Below are positions 1-14,300 of a stretch of DNA of 64,000 nt, piece by piece (position 1 is the first letter of the stretch; every line of letters begins with the position of its first letter). Below the pieces are notes generated by a model, which saw only the letters and a program-made list of their open reading frames with translations, made no database searches and was not told the DNA's origin. The position numbers were made by a program, and so were the translations under genes. This stretch comes from Crambe crambe. Its lineage: Eukaryota; Porifera; Demospongiae; Poecilosclerida; Crambeidae. The stretch spans positions 62,001 to 126,000 of the forward strand of contig OZ004589.1 of the NCBI GenBank assembly GCA_963924555.1. The letters are read 5' to 3'.

Positions 1-3000
1 TGCAATGCTCTCCTTTTCTCTGGAACTGATGGACAGGATTTGGTCATAATTTTTCTCGTGAAAGCCGACAGATTTGACATTGTCAAAGATGCCAAGTAAG
101 TGTGCCTGGATGGTGTGAGAGTCGGAGGCTTGGCCCAGGATCTCCAGCAGAGCTGGGTCAGAAACAAAGAAGAACCTGGGAAACACGAGTCGTTTCTTTT
201 CCAGGTATCCAGTGAGTGACTTTTGACAGAGCTCTAGTTGTTCTAGCAGATGAGGGAGTAACTGGCCCAATGTCTCATCCCCCACACAACATTGTACCAC
301 ATTAGTCGTCTCGTGGGCCTTGGTCATGATCTTCACCCATGACTTATCAATGTTCTGAAAACGCTTGGCTTCCTACATACAATTGATTAATAGCTAGTGA
401 AATCAGTAAAAAAATTATGCTGATTAAAGTAGTAGTCACCTTGGGTAGCTGCTTGGCAATGTCCCCACCTACAAAGACAGCCTCTAAGTAGACCCACAGG
501 TTTTGCACAGTCAGCCAATTCTCAATGATATCAGTAGTATTGGAGAGCTTCTGGACCCACAATTGAATATCTTTCTTGAAGGGAGCATTGTATCTACATA
601 TATAGAGTAATGCATTAGTTAGATTGCTGTACAGACATGTAATGTAGCTGCATGTACCTGTTACTCAGTAAAGATCCCAACAACATAAGAGAATCTTCCA
701 TCAGTGACACTATCTCGGATGTCTCACTTCCCTTCAGCAATAATTCTCCCCTGGTCTTGAAAGAGGCAAAGTTCAAGTTTTGTAAAGTCCAATCAGTCAC
801 CACTTGTTTTAGCTTGGCCTCAATGTCCTTCTCCTTGACTGCAGAGATACAGATATCTTCAATGTCATCCTTAAAGGCGAGGAGAGGAGCTTCCATGATG
901 TGCTGGAGGAGGAAGGTCTCAGAGTGGACCTCAAAGGGATGTGAAGTCAGGGCAGCAATGCGCTCCCAGTGCCGATCCTTCATGGCTTTATTGGCCATCA
1001 TCTCCAGCAATGGACACGTCTCATTGAAGTCATCAATCTTGCTCTTGAGATCTATGAAAGCTTGCCACTCCTTCAAACCCTTGGGCAACTTGCGGCATCT
1101 GTTCATAAAAAATTCTTAGATCCTCAGCACATTCATTACGAAAAATAAAAGATTGATGGGCAGTCAGAGCTATACAGACATTTAGTACCTGTTCTGAAAT
1201 TCAATCAGCTCATCATTAATTTTATCAATGCGGACTTCAGTCCATGGAATATCATAGTAGCTGTCAATTGTCTCAATAACAGTGTTATATAGTCCATAGA
1301 GCTTCTGTGAGAGCCCTAATTCCTTTTTGATGGCTTGGAGGGTCGGATATTCCGTGATAGACATTCCAAACAGCTGCTCCCCTCCAGAGTAAGTAAGATA
1401 CTTTGACCACAGCTCGTCAAACTGACTTTGGAATATCGAGAGCCTTTCACTAGCCTCTTGTGGTGGCAGTCCCTCTTCCATTGGCCCAACCTGTCAAAAT
1501 GGCCTGTTCTCAATTTCAGTTTGCTAGTACATATCGTGTAGCTACCTTATTATAAGAGGTGCAGAAAGATTCCAGGTCAGTCGTAAATATTTCCACAGAA
1601 TCCAGCAATTTAGTTTTGAACTCTCCTTGGAGGGTGACGAGTCCGTCCTGAACTTGATGTGCTTGGGCTTGAAGATTTTTAAAGGTGTACCGTAGTGAAT
1701 CAACTCTTTCCACTTCTTCCCGAGGCACAGTGATCCCACAGCGCTGAAGGAACCCGTAACACTCCTCTACGGGACTCATCTCCATGTCCAATTCTATTTC
1801 AGACATGCGCAACTCATCAAGTGCTTGCATCATATTACGTACGTCCTCGAGATCCTGCAGAATGGTTATACAATTACACATCATATATGTAAGTACTACA
1901 GTATGTACCTTTATGGGTCTAGCCAGCTTCTTGCCATAGTCTTTGACAAACTGAACAGTTTTTTCCATACTGGCACGATAATGATCGTTTAAGCCACGTC
2001 CATATGCAGTTTTCCATGCTTTTGCTTCAACAGCTAGTGCTAGTTTTAGCGGTTCCACAGAGAGCTGAATAGCAGCATTAAGGTAAATAGAAGAAGGAAA
2101 CTCCATCACCTCTGACTCTATTTTTCCATAGCGTTCCATCTCAATTTCGTAGTCAGAAAAGTGAGGGGTGGAGGTCTGGAACTGTGTGATAGTTATTTGT
2201 CTATCAGTGACATATAAATGCTCATAGCATTGGTATGATGAAATAGCCTGCAAAAGTAAATATAGTAATCTTGCCAGCTATAATTCTGATAGTCCACTCA
2301 CCCTCATGAGGTCCTGACGAGAGGCAAGGATGGAAGAGGAAAGCAGACTCCTCATTTTCACCACATCTTTACACTCGTGAATCAACTTGAAGTAAGTGCT
2401 ATGCTGTGGATTATTGGCAACCTTTTTAGTGCTGCTGACGGCAGTTGCACTGTGTTCCACACTGGTAGTGGACTTGATACAGCAAGGAGGTGGGGTCCAG
2501 TAAGATATATAGTGGCCAATTTCACATACAAACTGAACTGCATTGTTAATAACGTTCTGCATGTCCTCTAGAGAGGGCTGCATCACAATGTTCGGGAGAG
2601 AGAGAGTCAGACTAGCCTGGAAACAGGCCACAAGGGCATTGGACTCGTCCCGAGAGGCTTTGTGATCACGAGCTGTAGAACGAGAAGTGGAAGTGGTAAT
2701 GTGGCGTCGAAGGCTATCCAAAGTGATTCGGACACTGGAAAGAAGTGACTCCAAGTTGCGGTGCTGAAAGTGAGCAAACATGTCCATGCATTCAATCTGA
2801 AACAGCTCAATAGCTTCTAGTTTCGATTTCACAATATCTTCAGAGTCAAATTCATTGATGGTAGGAAAGTGGGAAGTAGAGAAGACCAGTTCAAGCAATT
2901 CCTTTACAGCATCTTCGACTTTGCTGCTGCAACGGCTAAGGATTTTCCCTCCTACATCACTACGGGCTGTACACTCGTGCATGAAATGATCTATGGTCCA

Positions 3001-6000
3001 CGATTCCTTCCTAGGGAATGCTAATAAGTAAGTATTGGTCATGATCTTCAAATTAGCCAGAATCCGACACTCATACAGATCCAGTATCTGTGATAATAAT
3101 GGTGTACTTTCATGACAATGCCTAGGCCTGCACATACTTATTAGCTGACCTGCTTCACCAGTCTTTCAAACTGTGATATAGAAGTCTCCACTTTAGAGAA
3201 ATAATTTTTGACATTTAATGAAGTCCAGGTGATGTGGTTCAATCCGGGAGCCATAGCACTATCTAGTTTCTGATAGTGGTACTTGAGAAGTAAACGGAAG
3301 GGCTCTGGTACTGTTGACCAAACACGATCACGTTCTTCCAATAAGTACTATTGGAAAATTGAAAGGTGTGTCACACAATTATGCCATTACGTAGTTAACA
3401 TGTCGTTACAGTAAGTTCTGAAAATGTTTCCTTCACATTGGTCACGGTGAGGCTATGCACAATGTCAGGTGTCTTGAAGCCCAGACGATGGATCCACTTG
3501 GCCTCTGCCAACAAGGTGGTGATAGAAGAATGGAGATTGAGCTGGTACTCTCCATTCTTCTGAAGCAACAATGGAACCTAAGTAAAACAGACAGACCGTT
3601 AACCTACACATTGCATTCTAGCTAAACAACACACCTGGAGATTGTTACAAGTGCATTCCACTAGCTGTGTCCAGCTCCGGTAATGAACAAGCTCATACTC
3701 TGTCAGAATAACTGCCAGTTTGTTATATTTTTTAACTGTAGCTTTTCCAGCAGTTGTCTGAAGGAGACTCTTATGGACTTTGATCAGGTCCATGGGCTGT
3801 TCGATATGTTTAAGCAACTGACGTGCCCACAGAATTTTTCCACTAACTGGAGGCATGTTATTTCCCAAAGGAGGATTACGAAACTGCTCTTGGTAGAGCT
3901 AAAATATGATCGTTTGTGATTATGTATTATGAGTATAAAAATTAATACCTTTCGTATCTTATCAATTTCTAGGGCAAACATCCCCAATACCTCGCAATAC
4001 TTGTTAAGTATAGGTTCAGATAAACACTTCAAGTTTAATTTCTCAAACCTGTGATACGTAAAGACCACGATCAAACCATACAAGGTAACTAGATACATGA
4101 ACAATGATGTGCACCTTTTGAGGAGTTGAAGAGTCTGCATGCAGGACGAAACTTTTTTGAAAGTGTTATTCATAAAGATGTTGAGTGAATCTCCAAGCTC
4201 CTTGATCTGTCGCTTGAACTCTTCAGAATCAATCACAAACTCCATCTTGCGGTGTTCCAAAGGACTGTAGGGTTTTTTCTTGAGAGTTGATGATATGTGG
4301 GAAAATTTTTGGACGAGTGGTTCCACTCCTTCAAGATGGCATCTTTTGAGGTTTGAGTATTCTTGTGAGATGTTGATTATTTCTTTAATGGCATCCAATC
4401 GTCGGGAAAAGGAAGAGAACTTTCCAAATACATACATTTCAGAGATTTCAAATGCTTTTGTACCAGCCTTGAATTTCAACTTCCCTTGTTGGAAGCATTC
4501 TTGATAACGCTGGTAGAGTTGTTGACAAGTATCGATCCTTTTCAGCAGAACTGGCACATTCACATCCCACACACGCACGTGATCTTTCTCTGTTATATAC
4601 TGTTTGCATGCCGATACCATCTGGCTGGTCACCTGCGATAAATACATGTCCATGATTAGCTCACACATCATTGAAGAATTTACCTTAACGAAGAGAGAGG
4701 TCATTCTTTCAGAAGTATTATAGTAACGTGACACAGCATAAATCATCTGAATGGTAGAAATGAGTGCAGGGATGGAGTCCAGCATATTAGTGGGGTCGTG
4801 GTCATACAGTGGCTTGCACAACTGCTCTAAAGTGTACAGATACTTCAGATTATCCTTGGCTTCATTTGAAGCATCAGTGATGCGAGAATCCAATTCACGC
4901 CAAGTCTGTGGGAGATGAATGGATAATCTAGCTAGCTTCTTCGTAATTATGTATAGCTATAGCTAATATACCTTAATGATCTTAGACTTTGCAGCTACCA
5001 GTGTAGTAATGACACCTCTGTAGGGCTGAGTCTTAATTTGATCCACCAAGCAAGAGAACTTGGCAGTTCTCTGCTTCCAGTACTCCAGTTCCGTCAGTGG
5101 TCCTGTATCGTCTGCTTCTTTCCTGATCTGACTGCCCTCTGCTAACACCTATGTATGTACATACAGGTACTTTGATTAGTTGGTCACAATTATACTTCAT
5201 ACCTGTTCTATTTGCTGGCACCATTCCTGGACAAGGTCTTCCAATGCTGCTACAATTTCCGGCATCTTAGAAAGAACAATACAACCTTCACTTGTTTTGA
5301 CTTTGCATAGGTCCACTCTTGTGAATAGATTGAGATAAACTGCTTCTTCGATACTCTTCTGGGAGCCTAAGCACATCGATGTAAGATATTGACACCTACC
5401 TAACCAACTACTTTCATACTTGTGAGAAAGTTAATGTAGCTATTGAAGGTGCTCATGAATGCATCCACTTGCTTTCGATGTAGGCTTCCCCAGTTTTGAG
5501 ATTTGAGCAGAGCTGGAAGCATGACTAGTTCCATGTAATCCCTCACTACTTGCAGCAGTGAGCCACCTTTACTAATATCAAACTTCCCGCACTGTAGCTC
5601 CTCTGCTATATTGCCGATTGTGACGGCTTTGGAATTGCGAGGACGCAGAAAGAAGACACACACTCCAGTGAGCCCGTCACCTTTTCCATCAGTGACCATC
5701 ACGCGCTTTTGACATGATCTGGAAGAGTTGGACACGATACTACCACCAAAGCGAATCATATCAGCTGCAGCAATATAAGTAGCTACACCGATTATTATAG
5801 CAACCTAGCTGCTTTACTTACAAGATATTGGAGTTGCAGCTTCCTGATGATAGAAGAGGAGTGCTTGCCTCCCATAGGCCTCAAAAAATTCGTCAAACAG
5901 ATTAAGCTATATAATATAGGGTGAGTAAATGATTATTCTATAAAGCAATCGTTTATCTTACTTGATCACCATCAAGCATAAATTCTTCTACTGCAGCTAC

Positions 6001-6455
6001 TTCAAGATTCAGTCTATCTGCCACCAGCTCCAAGATATAGCGGTGGCGGGCATCGATACGATCTCGCTGCTGTTCCCTCATGGCCTTAGCCTTTGCCTGT
6101 ACAGCAATAGCTTCATTACGAGAAGTCTTGGGCACTAAGAAACCTAGGCTCATATTCTAATTATATCCACCATTTGATACTCATGAATGACAACAAAACC
6201 AATATCTTGACACTTTGATTCCTTGGCAACCAATTTACACCAGCAGCTGAGCTAGCTACGTAGCTAAACAGTCGTGTGAACTACTTTGCAATTTATTTCA
6301 CTAGCTATTATTTCACTAACTTGTCTGACTTTGAAAACCTCCTGCACATTGCAGATAATATTACTTCTTCCATGGCCATGTCTTCTTTTCACTAGCGCTC
6401 CTTTGACACCGTCATCTACAATATTCGGGGGGTCGTCTTCATAAGCTACTGACAT
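1..6455 (-). CDS. Axonemal dynein heavy chain, DNAH5/DNAH8-like, N-terminal part (3' truncated by window edge)
   Basis: Motor subunit of the ciliary/flagellar outer dynein arm; this window holds the tail and the start of the linker. The gene is read on the minus strand and split by many short introns. The ATG at 6455 is chosen because an ORF reaching further upstream starts only at TTG. Coding blocks include about 6320-6455, 5955-6150, 5820-5905, 5400-5761, 5200-5367, 4970-5148, 3600-4910, 2278-3341, 1182-2253, 615-1106 and 1-590. The tail (DHC_N1) region contains the motif [10 protein letters not shown] near 3220. The linker (DHC_N2) begins near 550 with [20 protein letters not shown] and continues with [17 protein letters not shown] and [19 protein letters not shown], which closely match the DNAH5/8 family. 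The AAA+ motor domains lie beyond position 1. Family assignment is strong; DNAH5 versus DNAH8 cannot be separated here. Confidence 0.9.
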
Positions 6456-6628
6456 TTTCTTCCGCTGTAACTTTGACGACAAAAACTGCTATGCTAGCTA
6501 GCTACATACGTATATCTTCGTTGCCTTTTCTGCAGCAGAGCAGCTGCACACTATAGCAACTGCGCATGCCCCCTTACTCAACAACTTTGCGCATGCGTAC
6601 TGAACCTTTGACCTCACACTAGCTTCGA

Positions 6629-7472
6629 TCACTTAGTAATGACGATACCAATAAAACTAATGTCGAGTTTTATTGTTTTGGCATCCTTATACTGCTCCTC
6701 CAGTTCTTTTATGCCTTCTTCCAGCTCGTCATCTGAAAATTTCTCCAGTGAGCTGCTTGCTTTGTTCCTTATGCTTTCATACCACAATTGCTTGTCCATC
6801 TCTCCAACTTCCACTCCTTTTACAACTTTATACTCCAACCCCAAAGATTTTATCATTTGGCAGAAGATGTGCAATTTCGAGTCTGTAGTACCGTTAGAAG
6901 CTTCTAGATGTTTCAGAGCTTTGAAAAAAGGAAGTGTATTTTTGGCTGGATAACAGGTGATGAAACACACACCATCGTCAGGCATGTGCTTGGCCAAGCT
7001 GGAAAACACTAATTCAGGGTCTTCAAAGTGGTGACTGCAGCCATGCATAACCACATGCTTTAAAGGGTATTTTGGTTTAGACGAAAGGAAGTCTTCTGCA
7101 GTTGAATGGATTGCAACGATTCCATCCTTCTGTGCAGCTACATCCAGCATCTCTTTGCAGGGATCAACACACACCACTGATTTCTTCATCCCTATGTTGG
7201 TTTTCATTATGAGTGAGGTTTGTCCTGTACCACCTCCTATATCTACCAACTGATCAAATGGTGAGAGTGAAATGTGTCGCTGAGTGAACTTTGCTCTGGC
7301 TTGATTTTGAACTAGATGATATCTGTCATAGTTGGCTGCCAACTTCTTGTAATGGTCTGAATAAGAAAGTAATAACACGACTATATAGATGCAGTCAAAA
7401 ATACTTACCCAATAGTGTTTCTTTGGTGAAAAATATACTGAACGAGTTATCAAACTTTGACAACAATGCCAT
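6629..7472 (-). CDS. Class I SAM-dependent methyltransferase, two exons
   Basis: Exon 1 is 7409-7472 (ATG at 7472, donor GTAAGT) and exon 2 is 6629-7356 (acceptor CAG, stop TGA). Splicing joins ...KETLLDHYKKLAANYDRY in frame. The protein is about 263 aa. Motif I is VDIGGGTGQTS, the SAM-binding glycine loop, followed by an acidic residue after beta-2 (VVCVDPCKEML) and a post-motif stretch MHGCSHHFEDPELVF, in the order expected of a Rossmann-fold methyltransferase of the UbiE/COQ5-like superfamily. The substrate is not evident. There is no signal peptide or membrane segment, so a cytosolic enzyme is likely. The stop lies about 170 bp from the dynein start and the start about 220 bp from the RPTP stop, so these three minus-strand genes are tightly packed. 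Confidence 0.85.
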
Positions 7473-7693
7473 TATACTTGATCTGGTGTATATACCTAGC
7501 CTTGGTTCCAGGAACTCTTTTTAATAGAGCCTGGGGACAAAGCCCTCTGTTATAATAGCCCATATGGAAATAGTAACACCATTCACAAAATGACACTGAC
7601 TCTATTGATAATGGATCAGTGACCAACAAACAATACAGGACTGACTCATAATTACAACAAAAATAATGTGGTATAATACATCATTCATCAGTT

Positions 7694-8323
7694 CTAGAAT
7701 TGGGTGGAGCCGCCACCCGCATCAGGGAAGGAGTTATTATTGATTGTCTGTCTCTGCGTCGCTGCCAGAGGATGACTATTGAGATTACCAGGTTGGCTGG
7801 TTTGAGAGCTATTACTCAAATAATAATTGCCCTGGGCTACTGGGATGGGTGGAGTTTGTGCAAAAGTGGGTGGTGTTTGCGAGCCTGGAGCTGGAGAAGG
7901 CCCCAATTGTTGTTCGGCACTAGCACCGTCTTCTCTGCAAGTGAAAGGGGAACTGGTTGGGGTGAGGTGCGAACCAAAGGTGCTTGTAGCACTGCTGCCT
8001 CCATACACCTGTGAATGTGATGCTCCGGTGCCATTGAGGTCCATGGTGCCTCGTGGAGACTCTCTCAAGGAGTCTGATCGTACAGGTGTGTTGCGCAGTG
8101 AAGCACTTCGACTGGGGGAACGGGCAGGGGATGCATTCTTACTCTTCTTGCGACTGTCGACCGAACTGTGTGAGCCATGGCGGGAACCATGGCGAGAGCT
8201 GCTGAGCAGGGAGGAACCACGCTGATGGGAGGACGAGGAGGGCTGGTGTGAGGGAGAGGGGAAAGATATTTCAGAAGACTGTAGGAATGTGGCTGCTGCA
8301 TCGTAGCAAAAATGGTACTGTTC
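7694..8323 (-). other. Ser/Pro-rich C-terminal tail exon ending in a PDZ-ligand-like sequence
   Basis: One open exon holds the last helix of D2 ([15 protein letters not shown]) and then nearly 190 residues rich in Ser, His, Arg, Gln and Asn with low complexity. The protein ends ...GGSTQF, and T-Q-F fits the class I PDZ-ligand consensus S/T-x-hydrophobic. Vertebrate LAR proteins stop soon after D2, so a long tail is unusual. PDZ binding is inference. Confidence 0.65.
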
Positions 8324-11300
8324 CTGCGAAAGAATAATAATTTACACTTAACAATAACCAAAAGTACTGAAATAGCAAAATGAAGAACATGTGCAAGTAG
8401 AGGTATGCCTTACAAGTGTCTGGACCATGGCTGGTCGCTGGATACGAAGGTTTTTCACTGTCTGGAATATATCCACTAGACCTTCCACTAAGAGACGTTC
8501 CAGGACTATATGCAGAGTGATGAACACACCTGTCCGCCCAACACCATTACTGAAAATATTAAGAAAGGGATCAATCCAATTTAATGATCAACCATCAATA
8601 CTCACTCACCTGCAATGTACCACGATAGGTCCCTGGGTAGAGAGGGACTGGTACAGCTTCTGGACCTCCCTCAAAAAGTCTATGACCACCATAGGAGGGG
8701 GGACACCCACCTCAGGCCATCCATGAAATTGAAATTGACGTATCAAACGCTTCTCCTCTGACTAGATAGACACAAGTGACACAAGCCATTGTTTAATGTC
8801 AGGCAGCTGTGCATGTACGTACGTCAGCACTCACTGCAGTATTGACGACAGTAAGGTCTCTATATGAGTATGTGCCAGAGTTCCTCTCTACATTTAGCTC
8901 CACCTTGAACTTGCCATAGTTAACCGACTCCAAGATTGCCTCCGGCCAGTACCGAACACTGCATTCCTAAAACATCGACGAGTGGAAGTTCACAAGTGAC
9001 CAGCTACTGTAATACAGACTTACTCGGTCCCTTTCCACTTCTTCTGTGAGCATAATCACTACAGGCACAGAATACTGCCAAAGCATTTGCCAGAAATCAT
9101 CTACTGTGTTTGCAAGTGGCCCTTGAGTGGCTATGAAGGCTCTCCTTGTGTGATAACTCTATAGGAATGGCGAGGAATTATAAATCCAGGTCTAGACTAA
9201 CATGGAGCATGCAGTTGACTTACATCTACGTGACTAGCATTGATGTAGTCAGAACCATCAACCCCTGGGCGGTATTCCAGGCACACACGACTGCTGTCAT
9301 CTACATGTGTACATTTATGGTAAACACTCCATCAAAACACTATCGGGCACAATGTTGCCATAATTCACTAGAGAGCATACATAAGGTGCTTCAAATGTGA
9401 TCATTACTGACTAATTCCACTGGACTTTATCAATACATGAAACCATGTTTCTTTCCAAGGAAATGTATTGTCCCTAGGCAACAACTATGTACACTGTATT
9501 TCTATGGAAATGTACAACACAATTGATCCCTTACATGGCAGGACATTGACAAATCTATTTTTTGTTTTGTTGGCGTCCTTGCTAGCCACAATCCAGCGAT
9601 GTGGATCATTCCTTTCAAGAGCCAGTCGCTACACAACATCAAGTGGAGATATTATTATAGAATGTGCACTATGTACTATAATGAAAGCACTCTCCACCTG
9701 GAGAATGACAAACTCTAACTACATGTACTGTACATACCTTGAATTGAATCTCGAGGCTGGTAGTATCACTTTCATCTTCTGGTATCACAGAATAAAGGTC
9801 CACCACATAGCCAGGCAGCTGGTTCATTGGCACTTCTGTGTTCCCACATAACAATGCTTCAGCTATTGCTTCGTGGATGAAAAAATATTGATCCTATTAG
9901 AATGAGAATATGATCTGGAGTCATATGGGACTGTTTGGAGTGCACCCACCTCAGTCTGGACCATGTAGTTCCGCTGTGTTCTCAGTAAAGAGACATGTCC
10001 ATATATATCTATCATTTCTTCATGATGGACCAAACGTTGCAGCATGGAGTCTATGACGATGAATGTGCCAGTTCTTCCGACCCCAGCACTACAGTGAACC
10101 AGCATGGGGCCTTCTTCTGATGGGGTGTAGTGGGCACGCACCCTCCTCATCATGGCCAACATGGCAGTGGCATACTGAGGCACTCCATGGTCAGGCCAGG
10201 AGGTGAAATGAAACTGTACTACCTTACGAGGCTCCTTTGAGCTGCCAGCCTGCCATTTGAACAAAAATGATGACTACCATCATAACCACATGTGCTCCGC
10301 GACTTATTACCTTCTGCAATGAAAAGGTTCTGATGGAATAATCAGCCAGTGTTGTGATGGCTGATAGCGTCACATCCAAGTTACCGTGAACACTGCTACT
10401 TCCCAAGTCACGAGGCCAATACATCTCACATTTGATCTGCACAGAGACAGCGTATGCCATTAATGAGCTAGCTACCCCCATCCATCCATCCATCAATCCA
10501 CAAGACAAGACTCACTTTGCCCTTCTCTTGGACATTGGTCAACATGACCATGGTCCGCACATTTTCCTCCCACACCATCCGCCACAAGTCACCAATTGTG
10601 TCGGGTAGGGGACCTACAGGGCAAGGGAGGGAGAGCAAGTCAACAGACCTGTCACCTGAATAACACTCTTTGTGTAGCAGGTTTACCTTGAGTTGCTATG
10701 TATGCTTTGGACTTCCTATAGCCCTGTAGTGCATACGTACATCACAATATGTAAGGTGAGGTATCAACTCTATTTTTTCTATTTATACGCACCGAGCAGT
10801 AGCTGGCATTGATGTAGTCTGAACCATGACCTTTGACCTTGACACGATTATTGTCATAGGGTAGTATATTGTTGTATCTGTTCTTTGGTTTGTTGGCTGC
10901 TGAAGTAGCAATGTCAGTGGAGAGGTTAGCTATCGTCATGGGGATTGAACCAAACTCTTCCAGGAACAGTTGATTGTCATTGGTACGCATCACCATCAAT
11001 TTGTTGATGAAGCCCATCACAGGCACTGGAGGATGGTCTTCCATCACTACATAAATACATTAATATTTGAATCAGCCCTCTAGCCCAGATCTTCTACCCC
11101 TCCACCCCCACTTTCTGAGATAATCATGCACATGATGAGTCACCTTCCACCCGATGGTTGCTTCTGAACTCATCTACAGGATCAGAGTGTTTCTTTTTCG
11201 TTGAGAGACGGAAAGAACCCGTTCGCTCTATCCTGACACCCACAGGCTCACTACTCTTCTCCAGTGATCTAAACCAACACAAATCATTTGAACCACAATA

Positions 11301-14300
11301 CTAAGGCCACTACTCTTCTCTCTACATTAGATCTATGATCATCCCTTACCTGTTGCAGCAGCAGCAAATGCAGCTGATGATAGCAGCCATGCAGATGGCC
11401 AGAATGAGAACCAGAGCAGCCCCTGCAGCTCCTGCCACAGCAACCACAGGGATGGTTGGTGAGGCAACCTCAGACGTGGTGCTGTCTGTAGGCTCACCTC
11501 CCACTACAATATAACACACATAGTAGCAGATAGAAGTCAAGGCACACACATACACACTGCTGCAACTACTAAAACTCCCAAAACTGAAATTTGGCAAGCA
11601 CAGACTAGCTTTTATAACCATCTGATAGTGACTAGAGAATAAGCGATAACAAGCACGATAATCATTATAAAAGCTTACTTTGTTAAATAAACAATATTGG
11701 CAAAAACGTCAAACGAGAATTTAAAAACAGTCATAATAACGTCAACATGCACTGCAAGACTGGCCCAACACATGAAAGGATCCATACATGGCCACAGTAA
11801 ACATTACACTGAATTGTATGCAAGCACTGGATATATGCTTGCATACAATTCCACATGTACCAAGCATGCACAACACATGCTACAGTGTAAACACATCAAC
11901 TACCAGCAAGAGACTAATGACTGTTACGTAGTTTATTAAAACTCACTGATAGTGATATTTGAGTTTGAGATGAGAGGTGTGTCAGTTCCAAGGACGGTAC
12001 CCCACAGAATAAAGTTGTAGAAAAGGTCAGACCTCAGGGGGTAGTTAGTGTAGCCACCACGTTCCATAGCATCACCCAATACGAAACCACCATCAACCAG
12101 TTCTTCAGCACTGATATTAGCAGCAATGTACACTCCTCCCCGATTAAGGGTGGCACGTCGATGAGTGCGGCCAGCAGGCCTACTGTTACTATACTCCTTA
12201 TTCATCTGTATCAACTTCTCCAGAGTGTAATTATCCAGGGGCTTCACAGGGGAATGACTCCCATTGTCATATGTCACCAACTCTTCCACCACCACAAGCA
12301 TAAACTCAGTGCTACAGAAATCAGCAAACAAGAAACGGTTAAACCAGCTCTTCTTGTATCTATGCACACTACATATGTACCTGACTGAACAAGATTCCTT
12401 CAGTTGGATGTTGACTTTGTTTTGTTGTAAGGTTTTGATATCAGGGGAGCATGTGGTATTAACTAACAACACTGGACTTCCAGGACCTATGCCGGCACCA
12501 TTGACAGCTGCCACAGTGATCTGATATCTTGTCTCCGGCTTCAACTCCTGACACTCGTGCCACAGGGATGACGAGTTCTCTACACTAGACCCAGAACAAT
12601 TCACCTGCACAAACAATGATAATGTACACATTAGACAGAGTTTGCATTGGAAAGGAGGTTGCTACTTCAGCTAGGCTGCCACAGACTCACAATATAATGG
12701 GTAATCATTCCATTTGGCCGCTCTGGTCTGTCCCACTGCACTCTGACCTTTGTGGATAGCAATGCCACTACCCTGACATTAAGTGGGGTGGACGGAGGTG
12801 ACTCCAGAGTGGTTTCCATGACTACTGTACTGTTTGATCCACATAAATTTCTGACTTCGACAACTATTGTGTATTCGGTAAAGGGTAGCAAGTCCTCCAG
12901 CATGAGAGAGAGGGGGGATTGAGGACTATGGGAGACAGTGGTGGGGTGGGAGGGGTCTGAAGAGTAGTGGACAGTGTAATTGGCCTGGCCACTTAGTCTA
13001 GATGGGGGGCTCCATGACACCACTAGTGAAGAGGCACCAACATTACTGATGTTGATATTGCGAGGAGCTGATGGAACTGCACAATAACAATCAAAAGACA
13101 TGACAATGTCACAATCAAAAGACATGACAATGTCGTTCAGATATGAGTACATGGCAAGATCATCCCACAACTATTACCTTCAACATGCCCACTAAAGTTG
13201 GCAATGAAAGTCCCTGTAAGCAGGGCCTCTAACACTGTGTGCATTACATGTGAAGCCTCACCTCCTTCCATTGGAGTTGTGCCTTGCTCAGGGGAACTGG
13301 GAGGGCCTGAACCATTGCTATTGATGAGTGCCACCATAACACTGTACACAGTGTTGACCATCAGACCTGACAGGTTCACCTGTGGAAGTACATACACAGT
13401 TCTAAGGACCTATAATATACATACATACATACTTACCATGGGACCATTGGGGGAGTAAGGGACCAGCACTGTTCCACTCTCATCACCACTTGAGTTGTAC
13501 GTTACAGAGTAGTTGGCAAGAGCTGCATTTCCTCTGATCTCACGGAGGCTCGAGTGATTCCAACTGACCAACAGGTTGGAAGGGCAGCCTGGCATCACCA
13601 TCACACCAGACACTACTGCTACTGGAACTAAACAATATTAAAATAGCCATAACAAATATGCACTTCTACAAATTAAATTGTTGCCACCTTCATAACTCGT
13701 TCTGCATAATGTATTCTACATTTGAGTTGGCCACCCATTTCCATGCACTCTCTATTCCGTGTATGCTGCAGTGACTCACCATCTCCAAAGGTCCTAGCCT
13801 CTTGCTCAACAGAGAAGTTCCCCAAGGGACCTCTAGTCTGTGTGGCCACACCCACAGAATACACCTGGAAGGGCTCAAGGTCCTCAATCACCCATTCAGT
13901 GACAGTACTGCAATACAATACCAGGGTAGCTGACACTTTCTATAATGACTCACTACACCTTACTTTACCTGTTGACACTTTTGTTAGAGTAGGGGTCACT
14001 GCCAGTCCTGTATCTCACCACATAACCCACCAGAGTCCCAGGGAGAGAACTAGAGGGTGGGGCCTGCCATCTTACCAGAATGGTGGTCGAACTAAGTCCC
14101 TGCACCAAGGTCACATTGGGGGGAGGGGCAGCTACAGAAAAAGAGTAAAGGTTTTGTTTCAGTACATACATGGACATGGTGGATGGAACTCACCTCCATC
14201 ACACGAGGTGTTAGAGACTAGCTCACTGAACTGTCCAGTTCCATTGCCATTGCGCAATGCCAACTGGACACTGTGATCAGTCAGAGGTGACACATCTTCC

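Noticed and set aside
652-1119. 155-codon plus-strand ORF
   Set aside because: Antisense shadow of a dynein heavy chain exon on the minus strand.
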